A stretch of 19,192 bases of DNA, from NCBI GenBank assembly GCA_910588405.1, contig CAJUPT010000059.1, positions 1 to 19,192 on the forward strand. The letters run 5' to 3'. A program made the position numbers and the translations under genes. The first letter of the stretch is position 1; every line of letters begins with the position of its first letter. Of this stretch, positions 6,801-13,854 are shown piece after piece. The DNA is from an uncultured Lachnospiraceae bacterium. GTDB lineage: Bacteria > Bacillota > Clostridia > Lachnospirales > Lachnospiraceae. The notes beneath the pieces are model-generated. The model was not told where the DNA came from. It did not search any database and saw only the letters and a list, made by a program, of their open reading frames with translations.

Positions 6801-9336
6801 TTTCATATCGATGTTTTACCGTTCCGATCGTTCCATGATCCTCCTCATGATCCTTTCTATTGCCCGTTTCCCACTGAATCAATACGGATTCCTCGGGCAT
6901 TCCATTGTCTATGCGTACCCGGCTGCCCCGACTGCCTGATTCATTCACCTGAAACAGCGCCAGGTTTCCTGCCCAGTCCGTAACCTCTACTCCATATAGC
7001 TGGTCCTGATCACGCAAAAAAGTCTCGCTGCATGCAAAGGACCTGGCCCCTTCATCCAGATTTTTTGTCTCGCTGATCAACAGACTGCCCTCCAATTGGT
7101 TCTGACTATCCGTTCCCTCCTTCAACGCATACCACCTGAGTGAAAAAATACCGTAAGCATCCTCCGCCGTGGCACAGATGGTTTTCCCTTTCCCATCCGC
7201 CGCGGAATACCATCCGGTAAGGCTGCCTCCCTCCGCCGTCCTGACATGATTCTCTCCGGCTGTTGTGCAAAAAGCGCCTGACTCTGGCTGCACCGGGCTT
7301 TTTTTGTCTACCACAATCGTCAGACTGCCCAGTCCTTCATCCGTGTAAGGACAAACAGTCACATTCCCGGCATTATCCCTAATACGGATCAATTTACATT
7401 CATACGTTGTTTCTTCCCCCTCCACGCCGGTCAAAACCAGATCGTAACCCCCTCCTATACCGTCGGAAGCAGAAAACCTGTGCTCGCCCTGACTAGTAAC
7501 CAGCACCACCTCCTTCACACCGGAAGCCCTTGTGTCCGATGCTTCCGGAAGGTCCTCCACTGCAACGGCCACTCTGACATCCGTACCGCTGAGCAGCTTC
7601 CCGTCTACCAAATGCTTCTGCTCTGTCAGTGCCTGATCCTGAATTGCAGCCTTCTCCTGATATTTTACATTTGAAAAACAGTAAGTCACATTGGGCGCAC
7701 CTTTCGTCTCCTGAATCGCAGCAGGCTGGTTATCAATATTAACCTGACTTCCCTGATTCCCGGAAATGTCCCTGCTTCGTATGAATCCGGTTGCATTCCC
7801 GGCCCAGTCGATTGCCCGCACAGCATACAACTGAGTCTGAGGAGACTGAAATAAAGCGGTACCCGACAAAACCGTCTGATCAAACGCCCCTGAAGCCTGT
7901 TCCGGCACTGACGCCATCTTCCCAGGCTGCTCCGCAGTCAAAGGTCCCTGCGTTACGTTTCCATCCTCATCCGTCATATACCATTCCATGGAATAGATGC
8001 CATACCGGTCCCTGGCATTTGCAGTGATGCGCAGACCTTGCCCTTTAACGGAGGCCGAATACCATTCCAAAGCGCCTTCCCCATTTTTCTCCGAATAAAT
8101 CTCATCTAAAAAATCCGCCTCCGGTATTTTACCATCCACCACAATCGTCTCAGGAGCCAGCTCCGCTCCAAATCGATATACGGTCCGATTCCCCGCCCGA
8201 TCTGTCAATTCCAATGCTTCCGGACAGTACCGTATCTCCTCTCCCGGTAAAAACGGTAATTGAAAACGGTAAATTCCCTCCCCGTTTTCTCCATCCGGCT
8301 TCTCCGTCGGCTCAAAGCTTTTCCCGTTTACCTTTAATACCACTTTTTCGACTCCCGAGCCACAAAAGTTTTCTATGGAAGTATCTTTTTCTGAAGTATC
8401 CACTTCAAAATCCAATCCTTCTATAGCACTTTCACTTAAAGGAGCAAGGCTTTCCGCCTCCTCCGTTCCCTGAACATCGTTCTCTTCGCCGACTATTTTT
8501 ACCGCCTCATCTCTGACATTCACTGTCACGATAACGGCGGTCCTGCTAAGCAAAGTCTCCTGAAATAGATAGTCCCCGATCTGATACGCCTGCACCCGAT
8601 CCTTTATCTTTTCATGCACCGCATTCGCAAACTGATAATAGACTGCCGGATGTCCGTCGTATCGTGCAAGCCCAGGGCCTGTCTCGTCAATTCTAACCTC
8701 CACAGCTTCCGATTTTGTCATATTTCCCGCCTGATCCTCCACAGTGACCACATAAGACTGCCGCTGATCACCATGCTCCATATCCCCCTCTCTGTCGTAA
8801 ACCCAGCCTCCAAAGGACACCTGTCCGTTCTCCACAGGAACACACTCTTTTTTATCCGATACATCCCCGATTTCTTCCTCCTCTGTCACACAATAGATCG
8901 ACGCAGTCAGCTCGCCCTCTTCATCATGATCTTCTACCATTACCACAAATTCAAACTGCTCCGCTCCGCCCCGATACCAGTAATGATCCCGATCCGTTCC
9001 ATTCCACCGAATCTGAATCTCCAAAGGATTATCGTCATTATCATTACTGTCATTATCCTTATCGTTTTCATTTTTGCTGTCATCGCCGCCATCACCTGAA
9101 ATCAAATCGTCAGAGACAATGTCCGGATCATCAGCAGTAACCGTTCCATTCCCTTTTATAAAATCCTTCCCATCCTCCGCCTTTGCCGCAAGCGGCGCAA
9201 AAAAGATCAGCAGCTGCAGCAGCACTGTCAGAAACGCAAATGCTGCTTTTCCTTCAAACGGCATTTTCTTTTGATCTGTTTTTCCGCCTCTGTTTTCCTT
9301 TTTCCTCCCTGTCCGCATGTCTCCTTTTCTCTCCAA
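3892..9336 (-). CDS. Giant membrane-anchored Ig-like repeat surface protein
   Basis: A 1814-residue protein, last gene of the phosphatase-kinase operon. Residues 1-30 are basic and 31-50 hydrophobic, with a likely signal peptidase site after AAKA (about residue 53). Residues 69-103 are a very acidic Asp/Asn linker. The ectodomain carries 13 copies of a D-x-A-G-N type signature that closes Ig-like/cadherin-like beta domains, starting at residues 201, 379, 510, 654, 787, 980, 1097, 1219 (degenerate, DIVGW), 1334, 1440, 1544, 1655 (DKASN) and 1755. Many are followed by 'ID..PP.v' linkers. A hydrophobic helix at about 1782-1804 followed by RR anchors the C-terminus; there is no LPXTG. The start is a TTG with AGGAGG 8 nt upstream; the ATG at 9318 has only a 2-nt spacing to AAGGAG. 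Likely role: surface adhesion or sensing linked to the kinase (inference). No catalytic domain was recognised. Confidence 0.9.
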   Translation of the reverse strand: MERKGDMRTGRKKENRGGKTDQKKMPFEGKAAFAFLTVLLQLLIFFAPLAAKAEDGKDFIKGNGTVTADDPDIVSDDLISGDGGDDSKNENDKDNDSNDNDDNPLEIQIRWNGTDRDHYWYRGGAEQFEFVVMVEDHDEEGELTASIYCVTEEEEIGDVSDKKECVPVENGQVSFGGWVYDREGDMEHGDQRQSYVVTVEDQAGNMTKSEAVEVRIDETGPGLARYDGHPAVYYQFANAVHEKIKDRVQAYQIGDYLFQETLLSRTAVIVTVNVRDEAVKIVGEENDVQGTEEAESLAPLSESAIEGLDFEVDTSEKDTSIENFCGSGVEKVVLKVNGKSFEPTEKPDGENGEGIYRFQLPFLPGEEIRYCPEALELTDRAGNRTVYRFGAELAPETIVVDGKIPEADFLDEIYSEKNGEGALEWYSASVKGQGLRITANARDRYGIYSMEWYMTDEDGNVTQGPLTAEQPGKMASVPEQASGAFDQTVLSGTALFQSPQTQLYAVRAIDWAGNATGFIRSRDISGNQGSQVNIDNQPAAIQETKGAPNVTYCFSNVKYQEKAAIQDQALTEQKHLVDGKLLSGTDVRVAVAVEDLPEASDTRASGVKEVVLVTSQGEHRFSASDGIGGGYDLVLTGVEGEETTYECKLIRIRDNAGNVTVCPYTDEGLGSLTIVVDKKSPVQPESGAFCTTAGENHVRTAEGGSLTGWYSAADGKGKTICATAEDAYGIFSLRWYALKEGTDSQNQLEGSLLISETKNLDEGARSFACSETFLRDQDQLYGVEVTDWAGNLALFQVNESGSRGSRVRIDNGMPEESVLIQWETGNRKDHEEDHGTIGTVKHRYEKRTHEYDKNHRAENRETDGSGNEVYDELTERHYQMPGKGAVYGENHIALKLYVRDELREGMRFAKTALISSEIQKVTVTVNHDGKKETLVKRNGTQTGRVRIGGKEYLEFVFDLDWNIPDRTETEKYIECIQIYDQAGNVAPASAQSLSDHVRYILDSRPPEWKVNYHPESYVEHEGYPDTYFYKEKGNVDICIRERYFFSEDDGRMQINCQASGATEKLGRSSWEGDGEEHNSVLSMSKDGIYCFSVRYADRSGNLMEGEEVSEGGFTSKNLVLDTKKPVIEVAFLSHGVDITEEIAEKKYYAGPVTAEVKITEMNFDPTLTELKALGYSSGDHKAVSADWDGPWRDEGGGVYRNTVTFKEQGVWQFACAVKDIVGWEAEAPAAVEFVIDTLLPSVEIGFDRNAPEHERFYREARTAFIRVTDRTFDPEEAKIFLTTSGQKPAEGEWRHLPGPGCTGEENGHVDSCIYEMRMTFAQDGDYTLAFQCADRAGNPSGRIEAAPFTIDHTPPRVTVIYDHTDASHGLYYNRPRRAVITVEDRNFRPEDAIITITAARAGVEVVPPSISEWTGSMDRHSTTVLYDADGEFTFHISCKDLAGNLAEAYPEDHFIIDLTPPNLEITNIRNKSANNQEVAPGICYFDENLNSEAVMIELIGAGTGPVTLETRSNLIPGGQMIQYKDFPRTKEMDDLYTLVASVSDLAGNVSEETVLFSVNRFGSTYQFDSATQEALDRYYLNGPASLKVTEMNVDSIEFWEITSARDGELRLLRQGEDYQVTQSDSRDGWKAYTYEIGPDNFQENGMYTVTIYSEDKASNHSSNGIKEKEIAFAVDTAPPNVVVTGVEDQARYYDTGRIATIDISDNLALLRAEVWLNGELVHTYEQDALFASGGVVRLPLQSKNDWQTLYVKATDAAGNEFVSDVRTFLITKNLLIQWYQRPWLLWGSVASLAALLLTALWLIIRRLSAGEQPS

Positions 9337-9405
9337 TTCTTTTACCTCCTCGCATCATTGGGCAATTCCTTCCCCGAGATTCTCTCAGGTCCGGCATCCT
9401 TTGCG

Positions 9406-9684
9406 CTAGCCATCTATCCGCTCATCCGTATGAACAATCACAATGTCTCTTTCTATGACAAACGCCTTTGAATTTCCTTGATTTTCACGCTTGTTCAGCT
9501 GCTTCAGCCGCTTTCGGGCCGCAATCCCTGACTCAAGCGCAAAAGCCTCCTGAATATCCAGCAGAAAAAACTCTGCGGCAGCCACAGCCAAAAGCAAAAA
9601 CATAAAAATCAGCGCCCCGATCCATGCCGTATGTAAAAGCTGTGCGTTCTCCCCGCCATACATCGCAATGACAATGCTCACCAT
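9406..9684 (-). CDS. Small single-pass membrane protein, translationally coupled to the kinase
   Basis: A 92-residue protein of unknown family. One hydrophobic helix spans about residues 21-42, followed by an amphipathic and basic stretch (ARKRLKQLNKR) and a short C-terminal tail, suggesting the C-terminus is cytoplasmic. The ATG at 9684 overlaps the kinase TGA by one base (TGATG), and AGGAGG lies within the last kinase codons 4 nt away, so translation is coupled. A GTG five codons upstream is possible but lacks this site. Position between kinase and giant surface protein suggests an adaptor or assembly partner (inference). The giant gene begins 69 nt downstream. Confidence 0.8.
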   Translation of the reverse strand: MVSIVIAMYGGENAQLLHTAWIGALIFMFLLLAVAAAEFFLLDIQEAFALESGIAARKRLKQLNKRENQGNSKAFVIERDIVIVHTDERIDG

Positions 9685-11369
9685 CACGCCTCCTCCCACA
9701 CCAGAAATGCAGCATCCACCTGTCTTTTAGCCCGTTCCAGATCAGACAGCAGCTCTTCCATAAGCAGTCGGTTTCTCTCCTGATTTCCATCCTCCGGAAT
9801 CAGGAGCTTTGTCTCAAGCAGCTGTCCGACTGCCTCCAGCTCATCAAGCAGCTCTTGTCGTTCCACCCCCGCACTTCGAAACAGAGACGCACGGTTATAA
9901 ATCTGATACACCAGCTCCTTATACACCATCAAAGCCGTGGTGATATTGTCCACTCCTGCGATATCGCCCTCTGCCATGACGATCAGATCCTCCCAATAAT
10001 CACGATAACTAATCGCCGCATCCCCCGCCTTATTCGCCATACCGATCCTTCCATAGTATTCAGCGATCTGCCCCAGCTTCCCGGCGCGCAAAATCATATG
10101 GGGCTCCAATGTCTGGGCCTGTGCCGCGATACGCAGCCATTTCAAAGCCATCCCCTTATTTCCATTTTTTTCATAGGAGTAAAAATAGGCCAGTCCCAGA
10201 CGGTACGCCAGCATCTCATATCCTTCCTTATTCTCCGCCAGAGACTGTTCATGGGACATACTCCCTGTACCGGCGTCATTCAAAATACGGCGCAGTTCCT
10301 TATCCTCCTTCGCCGTCAGATTATCATCTGTCAGAAAAATCCGGTCCAGTAGCATCAGATACGCCTCCTGCCTTGCAGGCGCGATAGAAATGGCCTTTTC
10401 ATAATAGTCAAGCGCCTCAGAAGTATCGCTACAGCTTACCGCCGCCAGGATACAGGCATCATAGGTATTTGCCCGCACATGTGACTCCCCGAGCCAAAAT
10501 CCCAGCGCCGCCATGCCGCACAGCACGCCAAGTCCTGCCGTGGCAAAAAACAGAGTCAGCTTTGTTCTGCGGCGCCTGCGACTCTTTCTGTCGATCCGAT
10601 CATAATGCTCCAGATCATAAAGCAGCTCGCCACAGGACTGATACCGGTCCTCTTTTTTCACCTGAGTACATTTTAAAATAATGCTCTCAAGCCCCTGGGA
10701 AAGCACCGGATTAATCTCCGTAATAGGCCGCAGTCCATGGGGCGCCGCACCGGTCAGCAGCTGAAACAGCATCACGCCAAAACAGTAGATATCCGTTCTG
10801 GCATCGCTTTTTCCCTCTTCCTCATACTGCTCCGGCGCCGCGTATCCCCGCGTTCCTAAAGACACGGTATCCTTGATCTTTTCCGGTTTATATTCCTTCG
10901 CCGCGCCAAAATCGATCAGGGCAATCTCCTCCCCGTCCGGCTTCAGCATCACATTTGCCGGTTTCATATCCCGGTAGATCACAGCCGGCTCTCGGGTATG
11001 GAGATAAAACAGGACGTCACAGAGCTGTCTGGCCCATCTTGCCACCTGTTCCTGGGGCTGCGCTCCCTGCTCGCGCAAAATATCCTCCAGCGACCGCCCT
11101 TCTATATAATCCATCACAATCAGCAGTGAATCCTCATGCTCAATCACATCGGCAATAGCCGGCAGATTCGGATGCTTCAGTCGTCTCAGCATCTCGATCT
11201 CTTTCCTGTCCGCCGCAAGGTCTGCCCCCTGCCCTTTTCTCACTTCTTTGATCGCCCAAGGTCTGTTCGCCCGCTCATTAATCGCCAGATAAACCACGCT
11301 CATGCCGCCTCTGCCAATCACACTCAGTATTTTATAGCTCCCGGCTACCACGGAACCAATCTCTAACAT
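9684..11369 (-). CDS. Transmembrane Ser/Thr protein kinase, PASTA-less, with helical-repeat C-terminus
   Basis: A 561-residue Hanks-type kinase that phosphorylates Ser/Thr on target proteins. Numbered from the ATG at 11369, it has a Gly-rich loop (IGRGGMSVVY, 18-27), catalytic Lys41 (AIKEV), a catalytic loop YRDMKPANV (132-140, HRD appearing as YRD), DFG at 153-155 and APE at 178-180. A basic stretch RKSRRRRRTK precedes a membrane helix at about 272-293. The remaining 265 residues are helical with TPR-like pieces (EALDYYEKAISIAP, MALKWLRIAAQAQ) and, by the positive-inside rule, lie outside the membrane. The common Firmicute kinases PrkC/Stk1 carry PASTA repeats there; this one does not. The start is set by GGAGGGG before the ATG; a GTG ten codons upstream is less likely. 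It lies 63 nt after the PP2C phosphatase, its expected antagonist. Confidence 0.93.
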   Translation of the reverse strand: MLEIGSVVAGSYKILSVIGRGGMSVVYLAINERANRPWAIKEVRKGQGADLAADRKEIEMLRRLKHPNLPAIADVIEHEDSLLIVMDYIEGRSLEDILREQGAQPQEQVARWARQLCDVLFYLHTREPAVIYRDMKPANVMLKPDGEEIALIDFGAAKEYKPEKIKDTVSLGTRGYAAPEQYEEEGKSDARTDIYCFGVMLFQLLTGAAPHGLRPITEINPVLSQGLESIILKCTQVKKEDRYQSCGELLYDLEHYDRIDRKSRRRRRTKLTLFFATAGLGVLCGMAALGFWLGESHVRANTYDACILAAVSCSDTSEALDYYEKAISIAPARQEAYLMLLDRIFLTDDNLTAKEDKELRRILNDAGTGSMSHEQSLAENKEGYEMLAYRLGLAYFYSYEKNGNKGMALKWLRIAAQAQTLEPHMILRAGKLGQIAEYYGRIGMANKAGDAAISYRDYWEDLIVMAEGDIAGVDNITTALMVYKELVYQIYNRASLFRSAGVERQELLDELEAVGQLLETKLLIPEDGNQERNRLLMEELLSDLERAKRQVDAAFLVWEEA

Positions 11370-11432
11370 GCCACCCCTCCCGGCATACGCTTCATACACC
11401 CCGCAAAACGTCTACGCCATCTCCAATTCCCG

Positions 11433-12227
11433 TCACACTGCTTTCACTGCGAGCACTGAAATATTATCATTTTCCCCTCTTGCCTTATCCAGCTCGGTGA
11501 GCCTGATACAAGCCCTCTTCATATCCGATTCTCCGGCCATGGCAGAGGGATGAAAGGCCCGCAAAAGCTCCTCCTCCGAAATTTCATGGCGAAAGCCATC
11601 GCTGCAAAGCAGATACACTCTGCCTCTACGGACCGGTCCCCTCATAAAAGAAGGTACCGGCCTGCCTCCCATGCAGCTGCCTGCGCCGATACTTTGCAGC
11701 AGCACATTCCTCCTGCTGTCCGACTCCGCTTCCTGTTTCGTCAGCCGCCCCCGCTCTACCTCCCGCTCTGCCAGTGTCTGGTCCTTTGTCAGCTGCCAAA
11801 TCCAATCGCCGGACGCATCCAGCTCATACACCCGTCCGTCGCCCACATGGGCAATGTAATATACACCTCCGGCAAACAGCATAGCCGTCGCCGTCGTACC
11901 CATTAAGACTCCGTGTTTCCGTCCATAAATGCCAATCGCCTCATCCTCCTGTTCCAAAATGCCTGTCCAGGCCGAAAGAACGCTGTTTTCCAGCCTGTCC
12001 AGGCCCTTTTTCAGCATCACGGGAAGCTCCTTTCGAAACCAACCGGCAAACCTGCGGATTACGGCAGCGCTGGCCGCCTCACCCTTTTCCAGTCCTCCCA
12101 TCCCGTCGCACAGAACAGCCAGTACAATCTGCTCACCCTTAAAACAACCCGACTGCAGCAAAAGAGCGTCCTGATTGACATTCTTTACTCTTCCGGTATC
12201 TGTGTGATAAGACAACAAATATCCCAT
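11433..12227 (-). CDS. PP2C-family Ser/Thr protein phosphatase
   Basis: A 264-residue soluble PPM phosphatase that should remove phosphate from the targets of the adjacent kinase, using two metal ions. Visible motifs are TGRVKNVNQD (Asp20), LCDGMGG (Asp41), GTTATAML (110-117), AHVGDGRVY (126-134), SDG (Asp210) and GENDNISVL (Asp254), all metal-site residues being present. The usual GDSR is GDGR here. The start at 12227 is chosen because GAGGAGAGG lies just upstream and the PP2C fold begins at once. The frame stays open to a GTG at 12395, but those 56 extra residues are not PP2C-like and have no ribosome site. It is the first gene of the operon. Confidence 0.93.
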   Translation of the reverse strand: MGYLLSYHTDTGRVKNVNQDALLLQSGCFKGEQIVLAVLCDGMGGLEKGEAASAAVIRRFAGWFRKELPVMLKKGLDRLENSVLSAWTGILEQEDEAIGIYGRKHGVLMGTTATAMLFAGGVYYIAHVGDGRVYELDASGDWIWQLTKDQTLAEREVERGRLTKQEAESDSRRNVLLQSIGAGSCMGGRPVPSFMRGPVRRGRVYLLCSDGFRHEISEEELLRAFHPSAMAGESDMKRACIRLTELDKARGENDNISVLAVKAV

Positions 12228-12477
12228 CCGCCTCTCCTCACTCAAACTCTTTTTTCCGTTATCAGATATCACAAGCGCACGCTTATCGCGAAGTACCCCG
12301 CGAAAATACACCATACGAAAAGCGTACGATATGCCGCGACACATTTTTCCTGATATAGTCCATGGATCAATCATCGAAAATTCACTGCGAAACACAGCTG
12401 ATGAAACGAAATTGATTGCTTGAAATTATATAATCTTGAAATGATCATTGATATTTATGAAAATCCGTTCTTTCCAT
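12228..12477 (-). other. Long untranslated leader of the phosphatase-kinase operon
   Basis: If the phosphatase starts at 12227, about 240 nt separate it from the predicted transcription start near 12470. On the minus strand the stretch contains several short self-complementary pieces (such as AAGCG-TG-CGCTT and nearby TCGCG-containing repeats). No known RNA family was recognised. The alternative is an N-terminal extension of the phosphatase. Confidence 0.35.
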
Positions 12478-12506
12478 ATTCTAACATATATGGGATATTT
12501 TTACAA
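12478..12506 (-). promoter_or_regulatory. Promoter of the phosphatase-kinase-surface protein operon
   Basis: On the minus strand TTGTAA (12501-12506) and TAGAAT (12478-12483) are 17 nt apart, with a TG dinucleotide one base before the -10 (extended -10). This is the only strong promoter seen upstream of the four-gene operon. Confidence 0.6.
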
Positions 12507-12555
12507 GTATTTTTTTAATTAAATTAAAATTTTCGATGCTTTACTGCTAAAAACA

Positions 12556-12564
12556 TGCTATACT
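12556..12564 (+). promoter_or_regulatory. Extended -10 promoter of the lipoprotein gene
   Basis: TGC plus TATACT (12556-12564) forms an extended -10 element; the -35 region (about 12536-12541) is poor. The same 15 bases, CATGCTATACTTTTA, recur at the plsC promoter. The predicted start near 12571 leaves a leader of about 155 nt. Confidence 0.5.
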
Positions 12565-12575
12565 TTTATCAAATC

Positions 12576-12598
12576 AATTCCATATACACCATGGAATT
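12576..12598 (+). repeat. Inverted repeat at the start of the lipoprotein transcript
   Basis: AATTCCAT (12576-12583) and ATGGAATT (12591-12598) are perfect 8-base arms around a 7-nt spacer, beginning a few bases after the predicted transcription start. This position suits an operator or a 5' stem. A 10-base direct repeat TGTACATCAC follows at 12639-12648 and 12696-12705 in the same leader. Confidence 0.4.
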
Positions 12599-12726
12599 TC
12601 ACAGAGACTAATTTTGCAAAACTCCGGGCGCATATGCATGTACATCACTATGTACTCTTAAAGTCCCGCAGTGCCTGTTTTTGTGAGGTTCCGAGTGTAC
12701 ATCACCAAAAAACGAGGAGGAACACT

Positions 12727-13785
12727 ATGGACATACTTCGTAAAAGCATTTTAAAAAAAGCATCTATTCTTTTGCTCCTGGCTCTTGTCCTATCCGGGTG
12801 CGGCCAGAAAAATGACGGCAAAGGCGGCGCAAAGGAGACAGCCGACAAAAAAACGGAAACAACGACTGAGGCAAAGGAAACCACGGAAGCGGTAAAGGAA
12901 ACCACACCGGAGGAAACCCTCTCCCCAGAGCAGATGGAACTGGTCAAATATAACTATTATGTTGACCTGAACAACGATATTCTGGATGTCCTGGACGATA
13001 TCGACGCTTATTTCCTGGTCGTGGATTACGCGGAAGAATTTGCTCTGCTGCCCGACACCGGATACACCTATGGCTTTGACATTTCCGGCAAAAATACCGA
13101 TATCATCGACGACTGCCTGCAGCTGGCGGATATGGAACCGGCCTTTGACGAGCTGGACGGGATGGTAAAGGAAATGGCCGAACCTTTGCGGATCATGATG
13201 GAAACCTTCTCGGAGATCAGCGGCAGCTACGATTACGCTGACAATCAGTACCAGAAAGCAAAAGAGTATCACGCGATTATCTACGCGAACGCCGACTCTA
13301 TTTACGAAATGGGCGCGGAGTATATGGACGCGGTAGCCAAAATGGGCGCCGAGAGAACCGCAAAAGAAGAAGAACAGATGAAAGCGGACGGATTGCTTAT
13401 TATCTATAACGCCAGCCATGGCATCACCGTCGGAAAAGCGGTGCTGGATGAAGTATATGCTCAGGAGATTACCGATGAAAACATCACCAGCCTGGACCTT
13501 ACGAATATCCGCACGCTGTATGAAGAGCTGGTAACTACCGTAGCCGACCTGGATGCCGCCCTGGCGGACAACAACCAGCTGGTCAAAGAATCTTTAAGCA
13601 ACTCCCGTCCTTTCGACGGCCTCTATGATTCTCTGATTCAGGCGCTGGAATGGATGATCAAACAGGTTGAGAGCGGCCAGCCTTTGGATTTAAGCGGCTC
13701 CGGCGCGCCTCTGGGTTCCATCGGACATTTCTCAGAGACTTTAGGGAAGTGTATCGACCGGTATAATTCGGTGTTTGTGGAATAA
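12727..13785 (+). CDS. Lipoprotein, probable DUF3829 (YiiG-like) family
   Basis: A 352-residue exported lipoprotein. Residues 1-24 are a type II signal peptide with lipobox LSGC; Cys25 is the lipidation site. Residues about 35-65 form a Thr/Glu/Lys linker of the kind that spaces lipoproteins from the membrane. The rest is acidic and mostly helical (for example KYNYYVDLNNDILDVLDDID), resembling DUF3829/YiiG-type lipoproteins of unknown function; that assignment is tentative. The start is the ATG at 12727 with AGGAGG 6 nt upstream; an in-frame ATG 31 codons earlier would bury the signal peptide and has no ribosome site. It is divergent from the kinase operon and followed by a hairpin. Confidence 0.85.
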   Translation: MDILRKSILKKASILLLLALVLSGCGQKNDGKGGAKETADKKTETTTEAKETTEAVKETTPEETLSPEQMELVKYNYYVDLNNDILDVLDDIDAYFLVVDYAEEFALLPDTGYTYGFDISGKNTDIIDDCLQLADMEPAFDELDGMVKEMAEPLRIMMETFSEISGSYDYADNQYQKAKEYHAIIYANADSIYEMGAEYMDAVAKMGAERTAKEEEQMKADGLLIIYNASHGITVGKAVLDEVYAQEITDENITSLDLTNIRTLYEELVTTVADLDAALADNNQLVKESLSNSRPFDGLYDSLIQALEWMIKQVESGQPLDLSGSGAPLGSIGHFSETLGKCIDRYNSVFVE

Positions 13786-13793
13786 GGATTGCA

Positions 13794-13828
13794 GTCGGCC
13801 TGAAACGGATTTTATGTTTCAGGCCGGC
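13794..13828. terminator. Hairpin between convergent lipoprotein and nuclease-like genes
   Basis: CGGCCTGAAAC (13796-13806) pairs perfectly with GTTTCAGGCCG (13816-13826) around a 9-nt loop, extendable by two pairs. It begins 9 nt after the lipoprotein stop and faces the convergent gene ending at 13855. There is no good T-tract on either side, but the position and stability favour a terminator. Confidence 0.55.
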
Positions 13829-13854
13829 AGTCCTGTCTGAAAATAATCTGACTT

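Noticed and set aside
8614..9099. A 161-codon plus-strand frame opposite the giant gene
   Set aside because: The Ile-rich end is the reverse complement of the Asp/Asn-rich linker; no start signal was seen.
3892..9336. Sortase-anchored surface protein
   Set aside because: No LPXTG-like motif precedes the C-terminal helix; the RR-containing tail after the helix fits a simple membrane anchor.
12790..13419. A 209-codon minus-strand open frame inside the lipoprotein gene
   Set aside because: It is antisense to a lipoprotein with a clear signal peptide, lipobox and AGGAGG start. Its hydrophobic, Val/Phe-rich product is typical of a reverse-strand shadow.
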